From the NCBI GenBank assembly GCA_028564925.1, contig CM053028.1:445334022-445398021 (forward strand): a stretch of DNA of 64,000 nt, given 5' to 3'. The notes beneath the pieces are model-generated. The model had not been told where the DNA came from. It did not search any database and saw only the letters and a program-made list of their open reading frames with translations. The first letter of the stretch is position 1. Each line of letters opens with the position of its first letter. A program made the translations under genes and the position numbers. Shown piece after piece: positions 1 through 11,589 of the stretch. The stretch is from Lithobates sylvaticus (Eukaryota; Chordata; Amphibia; Anura; Ranidae).

Positions 1-475
1 TAATAAGTCACAATCTACATTTTTCGTATGGGAGAATTAGACTGTCTGAGACGATCCTCCCTCAGGCATTCATATATACAAACACTAATCATCTAACATG
101 TGCATATATATTCTTTTTTTAAAACCACTGCCAAAAACAAACCATCTTAACAAATACCCATTACTTAGATCAAGAAATCTACCAACCACATTAGAAGATC
201 ACTACAAACATACAAGACAGCCAGTGCTTTGTACACAGGAAGTTGAACATTCTGCAGAGCTGAGTAAATTGGGCAAAAGCCAGATTCATACTCTGAGGTT
301 TCTTCTCTGGCTGACAGCCTATACATCTTCTGACATTTTATTCACATTATTTTATAATGCTATCAGACCCCTCCAAAGTAAGCTTTAACATCCATACCTG
401 CAAAAGCAGTGTGCCTACCTAGGCAGCAATGGGAAACACAAAGCTGTAGGCATCAAATGTGCTCAACTTCCTACC
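1..475. other. No gene recognised
   Basis: AT-rich sequence without a convincing exon, repeat end or RNA gene. A 96-codon open frame here has no recognisable domain and is probably chance. Confidence 0.4.
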
Positions 476-479
476 TTAA

Positions 480-822
480 AGGAGAAGTACAGCCAAAGCT
501 CATTTGGCACAGAGCAGACAGCGGGGACTAATAGTCATCAGCCCTCTGCTCATGGAGCAGTGAGAACTGTTTTTTTTGGTTGCCCCCAGAAAAGTAATAG
601 AGGGGAAATCTTCCAGTTGGGACACTAGTTCTGGTGACCTGGGGGTCCCCAGGAGATTCCCTTAATTTGCAGGGATTTCCTCTCACTTTCTGTTTGGCTA
701 TGGAACAGGAAGTGAATCTATCCAATGGGACAAAAAATGGCAAAAAACAAACCTTACAGGTGTCATAACCCTCCCTTACTCTATCCAAAATGAGAAAAAA
801 ATGTTTTGCCTATAGTTCTACT
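480..822. mobile_element. TTAA-target MITE, TTAA|AG family
   Basis: Bounded by TTAA at 476-479 and 823-826. The ends are AGGAGAAGTAC and its near inverse GTTCTACT. It belongs to a set of at least eight short elements in this window whose termini read TTAA|AGNGG. Target TTAA fits piggyBac- or Kolobok-type transposition; no coding sequence is present. Family assignment is inferred from target and ends only. Confidence 0.6.
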
Positions 823-891
823 TTAATTGCAGAGTAGAAGTTAAAGCAGGACTGGCCAAATCCCAGAAGCCAGGAAGCCAATGCTCCTTAA

Positions 892-1866
892 CCACTTCAA
901 TACCCCCCTATAGACATATGACGTCCACAAGGTGAATCTCCCATCCTGGGTGGATGTCATATGACGTCCTCCTATTGCCGGCCATCTAGGGGGCGCGCGC
1001 GCGCCACCCGCGGCGTCGCTCGGGACCCGGTGCGCGTGCCCGGCGGCCGCGTTGTCCGCCAGGCACCCGCGATTGCCCGGGAAAACAGCGGGACCGTGGA
1101 GCTGTGTGTGTAAACACACAGCTCCACGTCCTGTCACTGGAGAGGAGACCGATGGTGTGTTCCCAATACAGAGGAACACCGATTGGTCTCCTCCCCTTGT
1201 GAGTCCCCTCCCCCTTCTGTTAGAATCACTTGCAGGGAACATATATTAACCCCTGCAGCGCCCCCTAGTATTAACCCCTTCCCTGCCAGTCACATTTACA
1301 CAGTAATCAGTGCAATTTTATAGCAACGATCGCTGTGTAAATGTGAATGGTCCCAAAAATGTGTCAAAAGTGTCCGAAGTGTCCGCCGCAAAGTCGCAGT
1401 CACGAAAAAAATCACAGATCGCCGCCATTACTAGTAAAAAATAAAAATGCAATAAATCTATCTCCTATTTTGTAAATGCTATAACTTTTGCGCAAACCAA
1501 TCAATAAACGCTTATTGCGATTTTTTTTAACCAAAAATATGTAGAAGAATACATATCAGCCTAAACTGAGTAAAAAAAAATGTTTTTTTTTCCAAAAAAT
1601 TGGATATTTATTATAGCAAAAAGTTACAAATATTGTGTTTTTTTCAAAATTGTCGCTCTTCTTTTGTTTATGGCGCAAAAAATAAAAACTGCAGAGGTGA
1701 TCAAATACCACCAAAAGAAAGCTCTATTTGTGGGAAAAAAAGGACGTAAATTTTTTTTGGGTGCAACGTCGCACGACCGCGCAATTGTCAGTTAAAGCGA
1801 CGCAGTGCCAAATCGCAAAAAGTGCTCTGGTAAGGAAGGGGGTAAAATCGTCTGGGGCTGAAGCGG
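892..1866. mobile_element. TTAA-target non-autonomous element, about 1 kb (copy A)
   Basis: Flanked by TTAA at 888-891 and 1867-1870, with inverted ends CCACTTCAATACC and GGGGCTGAAGCGG. The left part is GC-rich with inverted TCATATGACGTCC motifs; the right part is AT-rich with landmarks such as ATTGCGATTTTTTTTA and CGCCGCCATTACTAG. The same architecture recurs at 5018, 14974, 15321, 18925, 24867 and in fragments. TTAA target and CC-starting ends resemble piggyBac, but no transposase is encoded. Open frames across it are shadows of the GC-rich palindrome. Confidence 0.8.
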
Positions 1867-2131
1867 TTAAGAAGTACAACTGGCACCAACTTTTGGGATT
1901 TTCTCAAGTTGTTGTGAATTTAACTGGCTCAAAAAAATCTTGCTGGCTCCTGAGTTCCATAATAATTTGTCCACCCCTGGGTTAAAGTAAATCTGTGACT
2001 ATAGATAAGGGCACAAAATGGCATCTGCCCATAAAAGCAGATACCATCAGGTACCTGTACATCACTAGTTTTTGTCTCATATCTTTTCTGTCCCTGACAG
2101 AACTTCAAGAATTTCCAATGCAATACTGACT

Positions 2132-2430
2132 TTCTAAAGCCTGGTGCACATGATGAGATTATCAGACAAATAATCGTCCGTTTTTTTTTTGCATGCTAGT
2201 CTCTATATTGAAAATGAAGAGGTTACTAAAATTATGAAAAAATTCTCGCACGACAGAATAAAAATTCGGAAGCGATGTAATGTTTTGTATTTTCAGGCGA
2301 AAACTGTACAGATTAAACAAAAATCATATGATCAGGTATCGTACGAGAAAATTTATTGTGCTTGTGCCATCAGATAATTTCGTATGACCTGTCCTGATCG
2401 GCTCTCGAAAGCTGTGTACTAACGATCAGA
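2132..2430. repeat. MITE-like repeat, shares sequence with 20310-20640
   Basis: Starts near AAAGCCTGGTGCACATGATGAGA and contains CTAGTCTCTATATTGAAAAT. The reverse complement of both motifs recurs near 20580-20640 (CATCATGTGTACCATGCTTTAA). The two copies are diverged and in opposite orientation. No coding potential. Confidence 0.55.
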
Positions 2431-2895
2431 TTATTGTATGATTTGCATAAGCATGGATTATTGGTTGGGGTTGTGCCAATGTAAAACAACTAGGACGTTA
2501 CAGATTGCTCTAGAGAGGAATTGCACTGTGGGTACAGTTGAGGTACTGAGATTAAAAATGCAATATTTGCCTGCCTATAAAGTGTTTGCTTTTGTGTGCA
2601 GATATTTTAATGCCCTTGTTTATCTATAGCCACAGATCTGGTAAGCCACGCCCCCGTTCCCTCCTCACAGCAGTTTGACTGACAGCAGCAGGAACCAGTG
2701 GCTTCCCCTGCTCTGTGTCTCCTGTGAGACCAAGAAGAGAGGAGAGCAGTACTGCAGCCTGGACAGCGCTGGATTGGTGAGAGGAGTCAGGTAAGTGTTT
2801 AGGGATGGGGTGGAGAGGATAGGTAGTGGAGAGTTGTTTTACCTTAATGCAGAGAATGCATTAGGGTAAAAAACAGTGTTGACTTTAAAATCACT

Positions 2896-3352
2896 TTAAA
2901 GTGGTTGTAAACCTCAGTCATGGAATCTGAGCAAAGCACATATATCTGTAGTGTTTACTCAAAAGCTCTAACTGTCATTTCTCTCTGGTGCTTCGTTCCT
3001 CTTTTAACAGCACGAGTCGCTTCTGAAAAGTTTTGATAAATTTGTGTCGAGAGGGAGATCTCAGAATGGATCTTGTCTATTCAGAACACAGTTCTTCTGC
3101 TATGTGGAGAGGGGTGTGTGCCTTTCCTCCAATCAGCTCTCACACACTGTTACTGCAGCCTCTCCGCCCCCTCCTCTCTGCTCCTGACAGATGAAGAAAG
3201 ATTTTAACACGTTTCTGCCCTTTTGAAGGGGTAAAGGGTGGAGAAGACTGCAGATAAACAAGTAAAACTTATGTAGGAGGATTTGTTTCATCTCTGTACC
3301 ATCTGAGGCTGTTCACTTCACTGGGCATCTGTGAGGGTTTACAACCATTGTG
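2896..3352. mobile_element. TTAA|AG family MITE, decayed right end
   Basis: Begins TTAA|AGTGGTTGTAAACC at 2896 and ends with the inverse GGGTTTACAACCATT near 3352. The interior is GC-moderate and non-coding. The same start sequence occurs at 19878. Confidence 0.55.
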
Positions 3353-3354
3353 AA

Positions 3355-4590
3355 GTAGAAGGAAAGGCTAAGTAATAAATCAACATTTAAATGTTTCCTT
3401 TCCTTTTCTCCCCATGGCCCTGCCATAACAAATCATAATATAAATACCTTTTTTTTTTGTGGTCATGTGACCATATAGCTCTCGCTCCTCTATGTAATGT
3501 GAAGGTACCACAATAGGATAAATTACATAATGATGTCACTTGCCAGGGTCCGTGTGTGCCCATCAGCCACTCCCACTGCTGAGTCACGGGAAATGAAGAA
3601 CAAGACAGATGTGACATGCAAGTAGCTGATGATACCACAAAGAATTAAAAAAAATGAATTCTACAAAAGCAAGGCATTAACACTTTACAGTGATTTTCAT
3701 GTGCATGGGGAAAGAAGTGGGATCCTAGAGTTTAGCTTTAAAGGCCACTGTTCCTTTATAAATATCAGATTCATATGCAGCGTCACCAATGTCCACTCTA
3801 GAACACTGTGGAACACAATGTCCTTGACTGCCGAGGGCTCATTATAGAAGTGCTCAGAGCTCCATCAAGCTGCCTGGGTGCTGCTTCCAGAGGATTCTTT
3901 TAGCAGAATAACTGCTAAAAACATAACTGTACAATTCAACAGACCTTATCTAACCCTTACTATGAGCTAACATGAGCTAAAACCTAAGGTAATTGCCCAA
4001 TCATTAAAAAAAAAAAAAGTACAACAGTCTCTGTCTCTTATACAATACGATGAAAAGAACTCAAAGGGAGGGAATTTTAAATGTATCGCCCACTTCAGAT
4101 TTTTGTGCAGAATGCCCAGCAACCAATGCATTCAACTGAATTAACATTGCATTAAATTAACAAACTGTTCATGGCCATCGAGGGAAAGATGGACAGTTAC
4201 ACTCTGTTTTCTAAAACAAAGCTCAAACTCTCCGGCGACAATCCCACCCAGATCCAACGACTCAGACTGTCAGTCTTTCAGGTCCATGTTTAGTGATTGC
4301 CTTGTCCCTTCTCTTTACTGCTCCCCCTTTCTTCTGCTGCTTTGTCCCTATCTTCAGTTTTCTGACTCTGCTGTCCTCTGTAGTAATTATATTCGCCCCC
4401 ATAGGCACCTCGGCCCCTTTGGAAATACTCCAAGCAGTCCCGCCAAGTGTAACAAAGCATAGGGTTTATAATACATTCCGGAGTCCCTCATACTACTCAT
4501 CTGCCACAGTTTACAGTTGGGGAGCTGCTAGCCTCTGTTAGGAAGCGCTGTCTGTTTGAAGCCCCAACAACAGCTTGTAATCTCATAGGA
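3355..4590. other. No gene recognised
   Basis: Mixed-composition DNA with only short open frames and simple A/T runs. No repeat ends or exon-like signals that I can support. Confidence 0.35.
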
Positions 4591-5017
4591 ATCTACAGTA
4601 CCTTGAAAAAGTATTCATACCCCTTGACATTTTCCACATTTTCTCATGTTACAACCAAAAACGTAATTGTATTTTATTGGGATTTTATGTGATAGACCAA
4701 CACAAAGTGGCACATAATTGTGAAGTAGAAGGAAAATGATAAATGATTTTCCAATTTTTTTACAAATAAATATCTGAAAAGCGTTGCCTGCATTTGTGGG
4801 GTCCCCTTTGCTCTGATACTCCTAACCAAAATCTATTGAAACCAATTGCCTTCAAAAGTCACCTAATTAGTAAATAGCATCTACCAGTTAGTAATTTAAT
4901 CTCAGTATAAAAACAGCTGTTCTGTGAAGTCCTCAGAGGTTTGTTAGAGAACCTTAGTGAACAAACCGCATCATGAAGGCCAAGGAACACACTAGACAGG
5001 TCGGGCATAAAGTTTAA

Positions 5018-5982
5018 CCAGTTCAATACCGGGCCATAGTCATATGACGCCCACAAGGTGGATCTACCATCCTGGGTGGGCGTCATATGACGTCCTCGGA
5101 TTCCCGGCATCGCTCGGGACCCGGTGCGAGTGCCCGGCGGCCGCGATGTCCGCCGGGCACCCGCGATTGCCCGTTAAAACAACGGGACTGGGCGGGACCG
5201 TGGAGCTGTGTGTTAAAACACACTGCCCCACGTCCTGTCAGCGGGGAGGAGACCGATCATGTGATCCCAGTACAGAGGATCACATGATCGGTCTCCTCCC
5301 CTTAAGTCCCCTCCCCCTACAGTTAGAATCACTCCTATTAGGGACACACATTAACCCCTCCAGCGCCCTCTAGTGTTAACCCCTTCCCTGACAGTCACAT
5401 TTACACAGTAATCATTGCAATTTTATAGCAACGATCGCTGTGTAAATGTGAATGGTTCCAAAAATGTGTCAAAAGTGTCCGAAGTGTCCGCCGCAATTTC
5501 GCAGTCACGAAAAAAAAATCGCAAATCGCCGCCATTACTAGTAAAAAAAAAAAAAAAAAAAAATTCAATAAATCTATCCCCTATTTTGTAGACGCTATAA
5601 CTTTTGCGCAAACCGATCAATATACGCTTATTGCGATTTTTTTTACCAAAAATATGTAGAAGAATACGTATCGGCCTAAACTGAGGAAAAAAATTGTTTT
5701 TTTTTTTTAAAAAATGGGATATTTATTATAGCAAAAAGTAAAAAATATTGTGTTTTTTTTCAAAATTGTCGCTCTTCTTTTGTTTATAGCGCAAAAAATA
5801 AAAACCGCAGGGGCGATCAAATACCACCAAAAGAAAGCTCTATTTGTGGGAAAAAAAGGACATCAATTTTGTTTGGGTGTAACGTCGCACGACTGCGCAA
5901 TTGTTAGTTAAAGCGACGCAGTGCCGAATCGCAAAAAGTGCTCTGGTAAGGAAGGGTGTTTAAAAGCCCTGTATTGAAGCGG
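5018..5982. mobile_element. TTAA-target element (copy B) inserted in the Tc1
   Basis: TTAA at 5014-5017 and 5983-5986; ends CCAGTTCAATACC and GTATTGAAGCGG. Same order of landmarks as copy A at 892. It sits in the 5' part of the Tc1 element, and removing it with one TTAA restores the Tc1 reading AGTTTAAAGCAGGG. It is therefore younger than the Tc1. Confidence 0.85.
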
Positions 5983-6085
5983 TTAAAGCAGGGTAACCTA
6001 ATATCCCAAGCCTTGAACATCTCACAGAGCACACTTTAATCCATCATCTGAAAATGGAAAGAGTAAGGCACAACTGCAAACCTAC

Positions 6086-6638
6086 TGGGAAAACAGAAAA
6101 GAGGGCGCACCAGCCTTGTGCATTATCCTTTGATACATTTATTAAGAAAAAGCATTATTAAAAACTTCTCACGAAGGTAGAAAGAAAATCACGCTTATAA
6201 CAATCTTTAACTTGTGACAGTCCATCCACTGATAGCAGTCAGTGCTGCTGGCTGACGCGTTTCGAAGGTTTAACTTCTTCCTCTGACTCTGAGGAAGAAG
6301 GTAAACCTTCTAAACGCGTCAGCCAGCAGCGGTTCGCACATGCTCTCTTCAGGACCTGGAGACTGCTATCAGTGGACAGACTGTCACAAGTCAAAGATTG
6401 TTATAAGCGTGATTTTCTTTCTACCTTTGTGAGTAGTTTTTAATAATGCTTTTTCTTAATAAATGTATCAAAAGATAATGCACAAGACTGGTGTGCCCTC
6501 TCTTTTCTGTTTTCCAGTTGATTGTTAAGATATCCCTATCTTGGAGGCTAGCAAGGCCGCTAGCTATTGTCCATCCTGAACTTTGGACTGCCTGTCTAAC
6601 ACATTCGTGCGCAAGAGTATTTTGTTTTGCTGTATTGA
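6086..6638. repeat. Snap-back inverted repeat with 15-bp target duplication
   Basis: Perfect direct repeats CAACTGCAAACCTAC at 6071-6085 and 6639-6653 flank it, inside the Tc1 sequence. Arms at about 6088-6236 and 6367-6525 are long near-perfect inverse copies, each ending in an AATAAATGTATC and GCGCACC/GTGCCCTC-type end. The centre holds GACGCGTTTCG and its inverse AAACGCGTC around a short loop. A roughly 110-bp unrelated tail follows the right arm. The 15-bp duplication is too long for a usual cut-and-paste DNA transposon. Confidence 0.75.
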
Positions 6639-6797
6639 CAACTGCAAACCTACCAAGACATGGCCGTCCACCTAAACTGACAGGCCAGGCAAGGAGAGCA
6701 TTAATCAGAGAAGCAGCCAAGAGGCCCATGGTAACTCTGGAGGATCTGCAGAGATCCACAGCTCACATGGGAGAATCTGTCTACAGGACAACTATAA

Positions 6798-7200
6798 TGC
6801 CGCGTACACATGATCAGACTTTTCAACGGACTAGGTCCGACAGTCTTTCCGACGGACTTTGCAGCGGAGGCCTGCCAGAATTTCAAACGAACGGACTTGC
6901 CCACACACGATCACTTCAGTCAGACGGATTAGAACGTCTTAGAACGGATTAGAACGTGATGACGTACGACCCGACTAGAATAAGGAAGTTCATAGCTGCC
7001 CTAGCGTCGGTTTTCCTCCGTTGGATTAGCACACAGATGACCGGATTTTTCGACCGGACTCGAGTCCGTCGAAAAGATTTGAAACATGTTTTATTTTTAG
7101 GTCCGTCTGACTTTTGGGAAAGAAAAGTCCACTGGAGCCCACACACGATCGAATTGTCCGGCGGAATCCAGTCGAAAAGTCTGATCGTGTGTACGCGGCA
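6798..7200. mobile_element. Palindromic MITE, TWA target (PIF/Harbinger-like)
   Basis: Inverted ends TGCCGCGTACACATGATC and GATCGTGTGTACGCGGCA, flanked by TAA (6795-6797) and TTA (7201-7203). It interrupts the Tc1 transposase region; the usual Tc1 text there carries TTA. Non-coding, rich in TCCGNCGGA-like subrepeats. Related copies at 10710, 23083, 62611 and a half copy ending at 12269. Confidence 0.75.
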
Positions 7201-8269
7201 TTAGTCGTGCACTCCCCAAATTAGGCTTTTATGGAAGAGTGGAAGAATAAAGCCATTGTTGAAAGAAAGCCATAAGAAGTCACATTTGCAATTGCAGAGA
7301 AGTGGGGGACACAAACATGTGGAAGAAGGTGCTCTGGTCAGATGAGACCAAAATTTGACTTGGCTATGTGTGGCGGAAAACTAACACTGCACATCACCCT
7401 GAGCACACAATCTCATGAAACATGGTGGTGGCAGCATCATGTTGTGGGGATGCTTTTTTTCAGCAGGGACAGGGATGCTGGTCAGAGTTGATGGGAAGAT
7501 GGATGGAGCCAAATACAGGGCATTCTTAGAAGACAACCTGTTAAAGTCCGCAAAAAACTTGAGAATGTGGCGGAGGTTCACCTTCCAGCAGGTCAACAAC
7601 CCTAAACATTCAGCCATAGCTACAATGGAATGGTTTAGATCAAAGCATATTCATGTGTTAGAATGGCCCATTCAAAGTTGAGACCTAAATCCAATTGAGA
7701 ATCTGAGGCAAGACTTAAAAAGTGCTGTTCACAGACGCTCTCCATCCAATCTGACAGAGTATGTGCTATTTTGCAAAGAAGAATGGGCAAAAATGTCACT
7801 CTCTAGATGTGCAAAGCTGGTAGAGGAATATCCAAAAAGACTTGCAGCTGTAATTGCAGTGAAAGGTGGTTCTACAAAGTCTTGACTTTGGCTGAATACA
7901 AATGCACGCCACACTTTTCACATTTTTGTAAAAAATGTTGAAAACCATTTATCATTTTCCTTCCACTTCACAATTATGTGCCACTTTGTGTCGGTCTATC
8001 ACATAAAATCTCAATAAAATACATTTGGTTGTAACATGGCAAAATGTGGAACATTTCAAGGTATATGAATACTTTTTCAAGGCATTGTACAGCTAATTAA
8101 AATCAAAACGTGTAGCGCTGTCAAACCATGACCTTAATGATTAAAGTGTAAAAAAAAATTTATACAATGCAATAAAGATGAAAACTTGAAAAATTCAGTC
8201 GTTTGTAGCTTGCCAGGTGTCATTTGCAGTTTGCCAGCGTCATTTGCAGTCTTGCCGACGTTTAAATTT

Positions 8270-8545
8270 CTCGCCGCGAGACAAACCGCGCATGCGCGGC
8301 TGAAAAAGACCGAACCGCGGCCAAAAAAGGCCGATGCGCGGCCGAAAGAGACCAAGCCGACTGTTCGGCTCCACTTGGAGTCCCGCCTCCCTGCTGTTTC
8401 GGGAGCGAGCGCAGGGAGGTGGGACTACGAGCGGAGCTGAACAGTCGGCTCGGTCTTTTTCGGCAGCGCTTCGGCCTTTTTCGGCCGCGGTTCGGTCTTT
8501 TTCGGCTGCGGTCGCCATTTTTCGGCGCCGCAACCAATTTTTGTC
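8270..8545. repeat. GC-rich foldback repeat with GCCGAAAAAG subunits
   Basis: Left arm units such as AAAAAGACCGAACCGCGGCC are mirrored on the right as GGCCGCGGTTCGGTCTTTTT. The arms surround a GC-rich centre, GACTGTTCGGCTCC against GGAGCTGAACAGTCGG. Open frames on both strands (Arg/Pro/Ala rich) are a by-product of the repeat. Confidence 0.7.
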
Positions 8546-8555
8546 ATTTTTTTTT

Positions 8556-8641
8556 TTGGGGTATCGGCGTATAACACGCACCCACGACTTTCCCCTGATT
8601 TTTAGGGGGAAAAAGTGCGTGTTATACGCCGATAAATACGG
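8556..8641. repeat. 86-bp palindrome, GTATAACACGCAC type
   Basis: ATCGGCGTATAACACGCAC near 8563 is mirrored by GTGCGTGTTATACGCCGAT near 8615, around a CCCCTGATTTTTAGGGG centre. It abuts the preceding foldback and is followed by AAATACGGTAAG. Probably the terminal part of a DNA transposon, family unknown. Confidence 0.55.
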
Positions 8642-8779
8642 TAAGTATATCTGCTTACCAGATTTTAAGACCCTCCAGGGTCTATCTGCGCATTAGTGAG
8701 GTTTCACCCCTAACCTTGGGCTAAACCGCATCCACTACCCAGCCTGCTTAATTGGGTTCCACAGGTGTATACCTCATAG

Positions 8780-9275
8780 TTATTATCAGTCAAGGAAACG
8801 TCAGAGTCCGGTCACACATTCATCATATGAAAGAGAAAGATAAACTAAATTTCGCAACGTTCTTTTAAAAGCACACAGGAGTTTATTAAAAGTTGTTCTT
8901 ACAACAAAAACAATAAAATTAGGCTCAAAAATGGAAACATTCATTTGTCCAGTACCCTCCACAAGTGTTCGGACGTCACTGCTGCTCCGTGCCTAGCCTG
9001 ATGTACGTTTCGTCCAATGGGACTTCTTCTGTGAGGCAGTAAGAGTCAGCGGTGCTCCCATCACTTCCTTATATTCAGAGAAATTTCTGTTGCCGAACAC
9101 TAGAGAGCAGTGCTGCTAGTATTCAAAACCAGCATGAACCGCACCACCATATTTCCATAGTCCAAGACTATTAACATGGCGGCCATGTTTCAAAGGATCC
9201 GTTGCGCTCTATTTCAGCAACATATAACCGAACATATTGCTGTTTTAATCAGCATATACGATCTGTCCACGCATT
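8780..9275. repeat. Unclassified repeat with ACGTTTCG motif
   Basis: Contains GATGTACGTTTCGTCC followed by CTTCTTCTGTGAGG, a motif pair also seen in the hairpin at 6250 and, in altered form, near 58000. Also holds CCATGGCGGCCATGTTCC-like text that recurs at about 10070-10090. Not coding; family not recognised. Confidence 0.4.
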
Positions 9276-9284
9276 CATTTAGAG

Positions 9285-9440
9285 CAGGGGTCTCAAACTG
9301 GCGGCCCCCAGCTGTTGCAAAACTACAAGTCCCATAATGCCTCTGCATGTGAGAGTCATGCTTGTAACTGTCAGCCTTGCAAAGCCTCATGGGACTTGTA
9401 GTTTTAAAACAGCTGGAGGGCCACCAGTTTGAGACCCCTG
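9285..9440. mobile_element. hAT MITE, 156 bp
   Basis: Perfect 8-bp target duplication ATTTAGAG at 9277-9284 and 9441-9448. Inverted ends CAGGGGTCTCAAACTGG and CCAGTTTGAGACCCCTG. The interior is itself palindromic: ACTACAAGTCCCAT against ATGGGACTTGTAGT. Clear hAT-type non-autonomous element. Confidence 0.9.
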
Positions 9441-9493
9441 ATTTAGAGTATACAACTTCTATGTTTGGTTATCCAAAATATGATTAATCTTAA

Positions 9494-9950
9494 AGTGGTG
9501 TTGCCACCAAAAAAATAAAATTAGCTTAAAAATCATAAAAAAAAATAAAAAAAAAACAATTGGAAAAATTTTTTTTTTTACTCACCTCTAAATGCCTGTT
9601 GCTAGGGGGTCCCTCGTAGTCTGCCACCTTCAGTGCCCGGGCTAAACGTCACTTCCCCTCGGCGCCGCACAGCCATCAGGGACCTGTCACGTGTCCCAGA
9701 TGACTGAGCGACAAATCACGGCGCACGGCGCCGCTCGCGCATGCGCAGAGGGTGCCCGGCTGTGAAGCCAGAGCTGGGTTCCCACATTAAGAATGCCGGC
9801 GCCGCGAGCTGCTCGGGGAACGAGGGGGGGGCCTCGTTCCCCCGCATCGCTGGACCCTGGGACAGGTAAGTGTCCGATTTTTAAAAGTCAGCAGCTGCAG
9901 TATTTGTAGCTGCTGACTTTTAAAAAAAAAAATGTTGTGGGCACTCCTCT
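9494..9950. mobile_element. TTAA|AG family MITE with internal hairpin
   Basis: TTAA at 9490-9493 and 9951-9954; ends AGTGGTGTTGCCACC and GGGCACTCCTCT. Near the right end is GGGACAGGTAAGTGTCC, then a hairpin AAGTCAGCAGCTGCAG / TAGCTGCTGACTTTT (9886-9924). GC-rich centre with CpG. Confidence 0.75.
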
Positions 9951-9954
9951 TTAA

Positions 9955-10402
9955 CATAACCATATCATCACTTACTAATAACCAAAAGGTAATATTAGTG
10001 CCGGACATTAGAGGGCAGTGTGTCTGTTAACCAACATGGACCGCATCACCATGTTACTGTAGCCAGAGATTCCTCCCATGGCGGCCATGTTCCAAGAGAT
10101 CCACTGGTAAATTATTTTGCACAATAGAGCCACTTTGCCGCAGTACAAGTACGTTACGTGGTCAGCAAGTGGTTAAATAAATGTTTTACAAGTGCATTCC
10201 TTTTTTATGTAGGAGAATTCATAGAAGACCTTGGACATGACATTTTATTTTTAGGTCTCTTTCACGCTGGCGGCCAGTAGGTATTAACAACAGGAGGCTG
10301 AGTATGCAGTTTTTCAGCCCTCCTAAAACAGCATGGGCTTTTGGCATGAAATATGAGCAAAGCATATCCCTCTTCGTGTGTACTTATCTCAGTCCAGAGC
10401 AC
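9955..10402. other. No gene recognised
   Basis: Contains a second piece of the ACTAGAGGGCAGTG / ACATGGACCGCATCACC sequence related to 9100-9200, so probably old repeat. Nothing coding. Confidence 0.35.
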
Positions 10403-10405
10403 TAA

Positions 10406-10706
10406 GGGGGTTATTTACTAAAGGCGAATCCACTTTGCACTACAAGTGAAAAGTGCACCTGAAATTGCACTGAAAGTGCACTTGGAAGTAAAGTCGCTGT
10501 AGATCCGAGGGGGACATGCAAGAAAAATAAAAAAACAGCATTTTAGCTTGCACATGATTGGATAATAAACTCATCAGAGCTTCCCCTCATTTCAGATCTA
10601 CCCCTCAGATTTACAGCGACTGCACTTCCAAGTGCACTTTCAGTGCAATTTCAATGCACTTTGCACTTGTAGTGCAAAATGGATTTGCCTTTCGTAAATA
10701 ACCCCC
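10406..10706. mobile_element. Palindromic MITE, TAA target
   Basis: Inverted ends GGGGGTTATTTACTAAAGG and CTTTCGTAAATAACCCCC with TAA on both sides (10403-10405, 10707-10709). Subterminal CACTTTGCACTACAAGTG is mirrored as CACTTGTAGTGCAAA. A shorter related copy lies at 52436-52545. TWA target suggests PIF/Harbinger. Confidence 0.8.
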
Positions 10707-10709
10707 TAA

Positions 10710-11124
10710 TGCCCCGTACACACAAGCGGAATTTCCGTTCGAAAAATCTTGAATGTTTTTTCCGACGGAATTCCGCTCAAGCTTGTCTTGCATACACGTC
10801 ACACAAAAGTTCTCTGAACTTTCGACCGTCAAGAACGCAGTAACGTACAACACTACGACGAGCCGAGAAAATTAAGTTCAATGCTTCCGAGCATGCGTCG
10901 AATTGTTTCAGAGCATGCGTGATTTTGTGCGCCTCCGAATTGCATACAGATGATTTCGGATAGGAACTTTTCCCGGCCGAAAAATAGAGAACATGCTCTC
11001 AAACTTTTGTTGGCTGGAATTCCGCCAGCAAAAGACCAATGGAGCATACACACGGTCGCATTTTCCAACAAAAAGCTCTCATCTGAGTTTTGCTGGCGGC
11101 ATTTCAGTTCTTGTGTATGCGGCA
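10710..11124. mobile_element. Palindromic MITE, TWA target, abutting the previous one
   Basis: Ends TGCCCCGTACACAC and GTGTATGCGGCA; left TAA (10707-10709) is shared with the MITE at 10406, right TTA at 11125-11127. Contains CGAGCATGCGT and GTAACGTACAACACTACGACG, typical of this family here. Non-coding. Confidence 0.75.
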
Positions 11125-11589
11125 TTAGTGTCTTTTCTTTCTGCTGCTTTGTTCCTATCAGCATAGGAGTCACTACAGACCAAGAGAACTCTTCCTAACA
11201 CCAAGAGAAAAAAGGGAATGGGAGGGAGCTCCAGCACACAGCCTGTTATTGACAGCCTCAGCTCTGTTCCTGTGTGCTGTGTGAAAAGGGGTGTGTCCCT
11301 TCCCTCCAATCAGCTTTCTCTGAACTTTGCGCAAAATAATTTACATGTATGTAATGTCGTGCATAGCGTTTCAAAATGGAGATAGCACGCTGCAAATTCT
11401 GTGATCTTTTAATGCAGAACATTCTATGGGGCTTTATAATGCTAGAATAATGAAGTTGTTTTGCTGCTGATATTCACACAAACTTATTTCTTTATTATTT
11501 CTCGTGATCTCATGAATAATCCTTTTATTTTTTTTAAAGCCAGATCTCCATAATAATGCTTAGAATATTTTTTTTATAGTCACGAGTCT

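Larger units (their letters stand above)
4596..8087 (+). mobile_element. Tc1/mariner element with three later insertions, dead
   Basis: TA at 4594-4595 and 8088-8089 flank inverted ends CAGTACCTTGAAAAAG and CTTTTTCAAGGCATTG. Without the insertions at 5018-5982, 6086-6638 and 6798-7200 the element is about 1.56 kb, normal for Tc1. The transposase remains run on the plus strand from about 6650 to 7885: LWSDET (first catalytic Asp) near 7335, QQVNNPKHS near 7580 where the second catalytic Asp has become Asn, and DLNPIEN near 7690. Several stops are in frame, so it is inactive. Confidence 0.9.

Noticed and set aside
8186-8696. Basic Arg/Ala/Lys-rich frames on both strands
   Set aside because: They fall on the mirrored arms of the GCCGAAAAAG foldback repeat.
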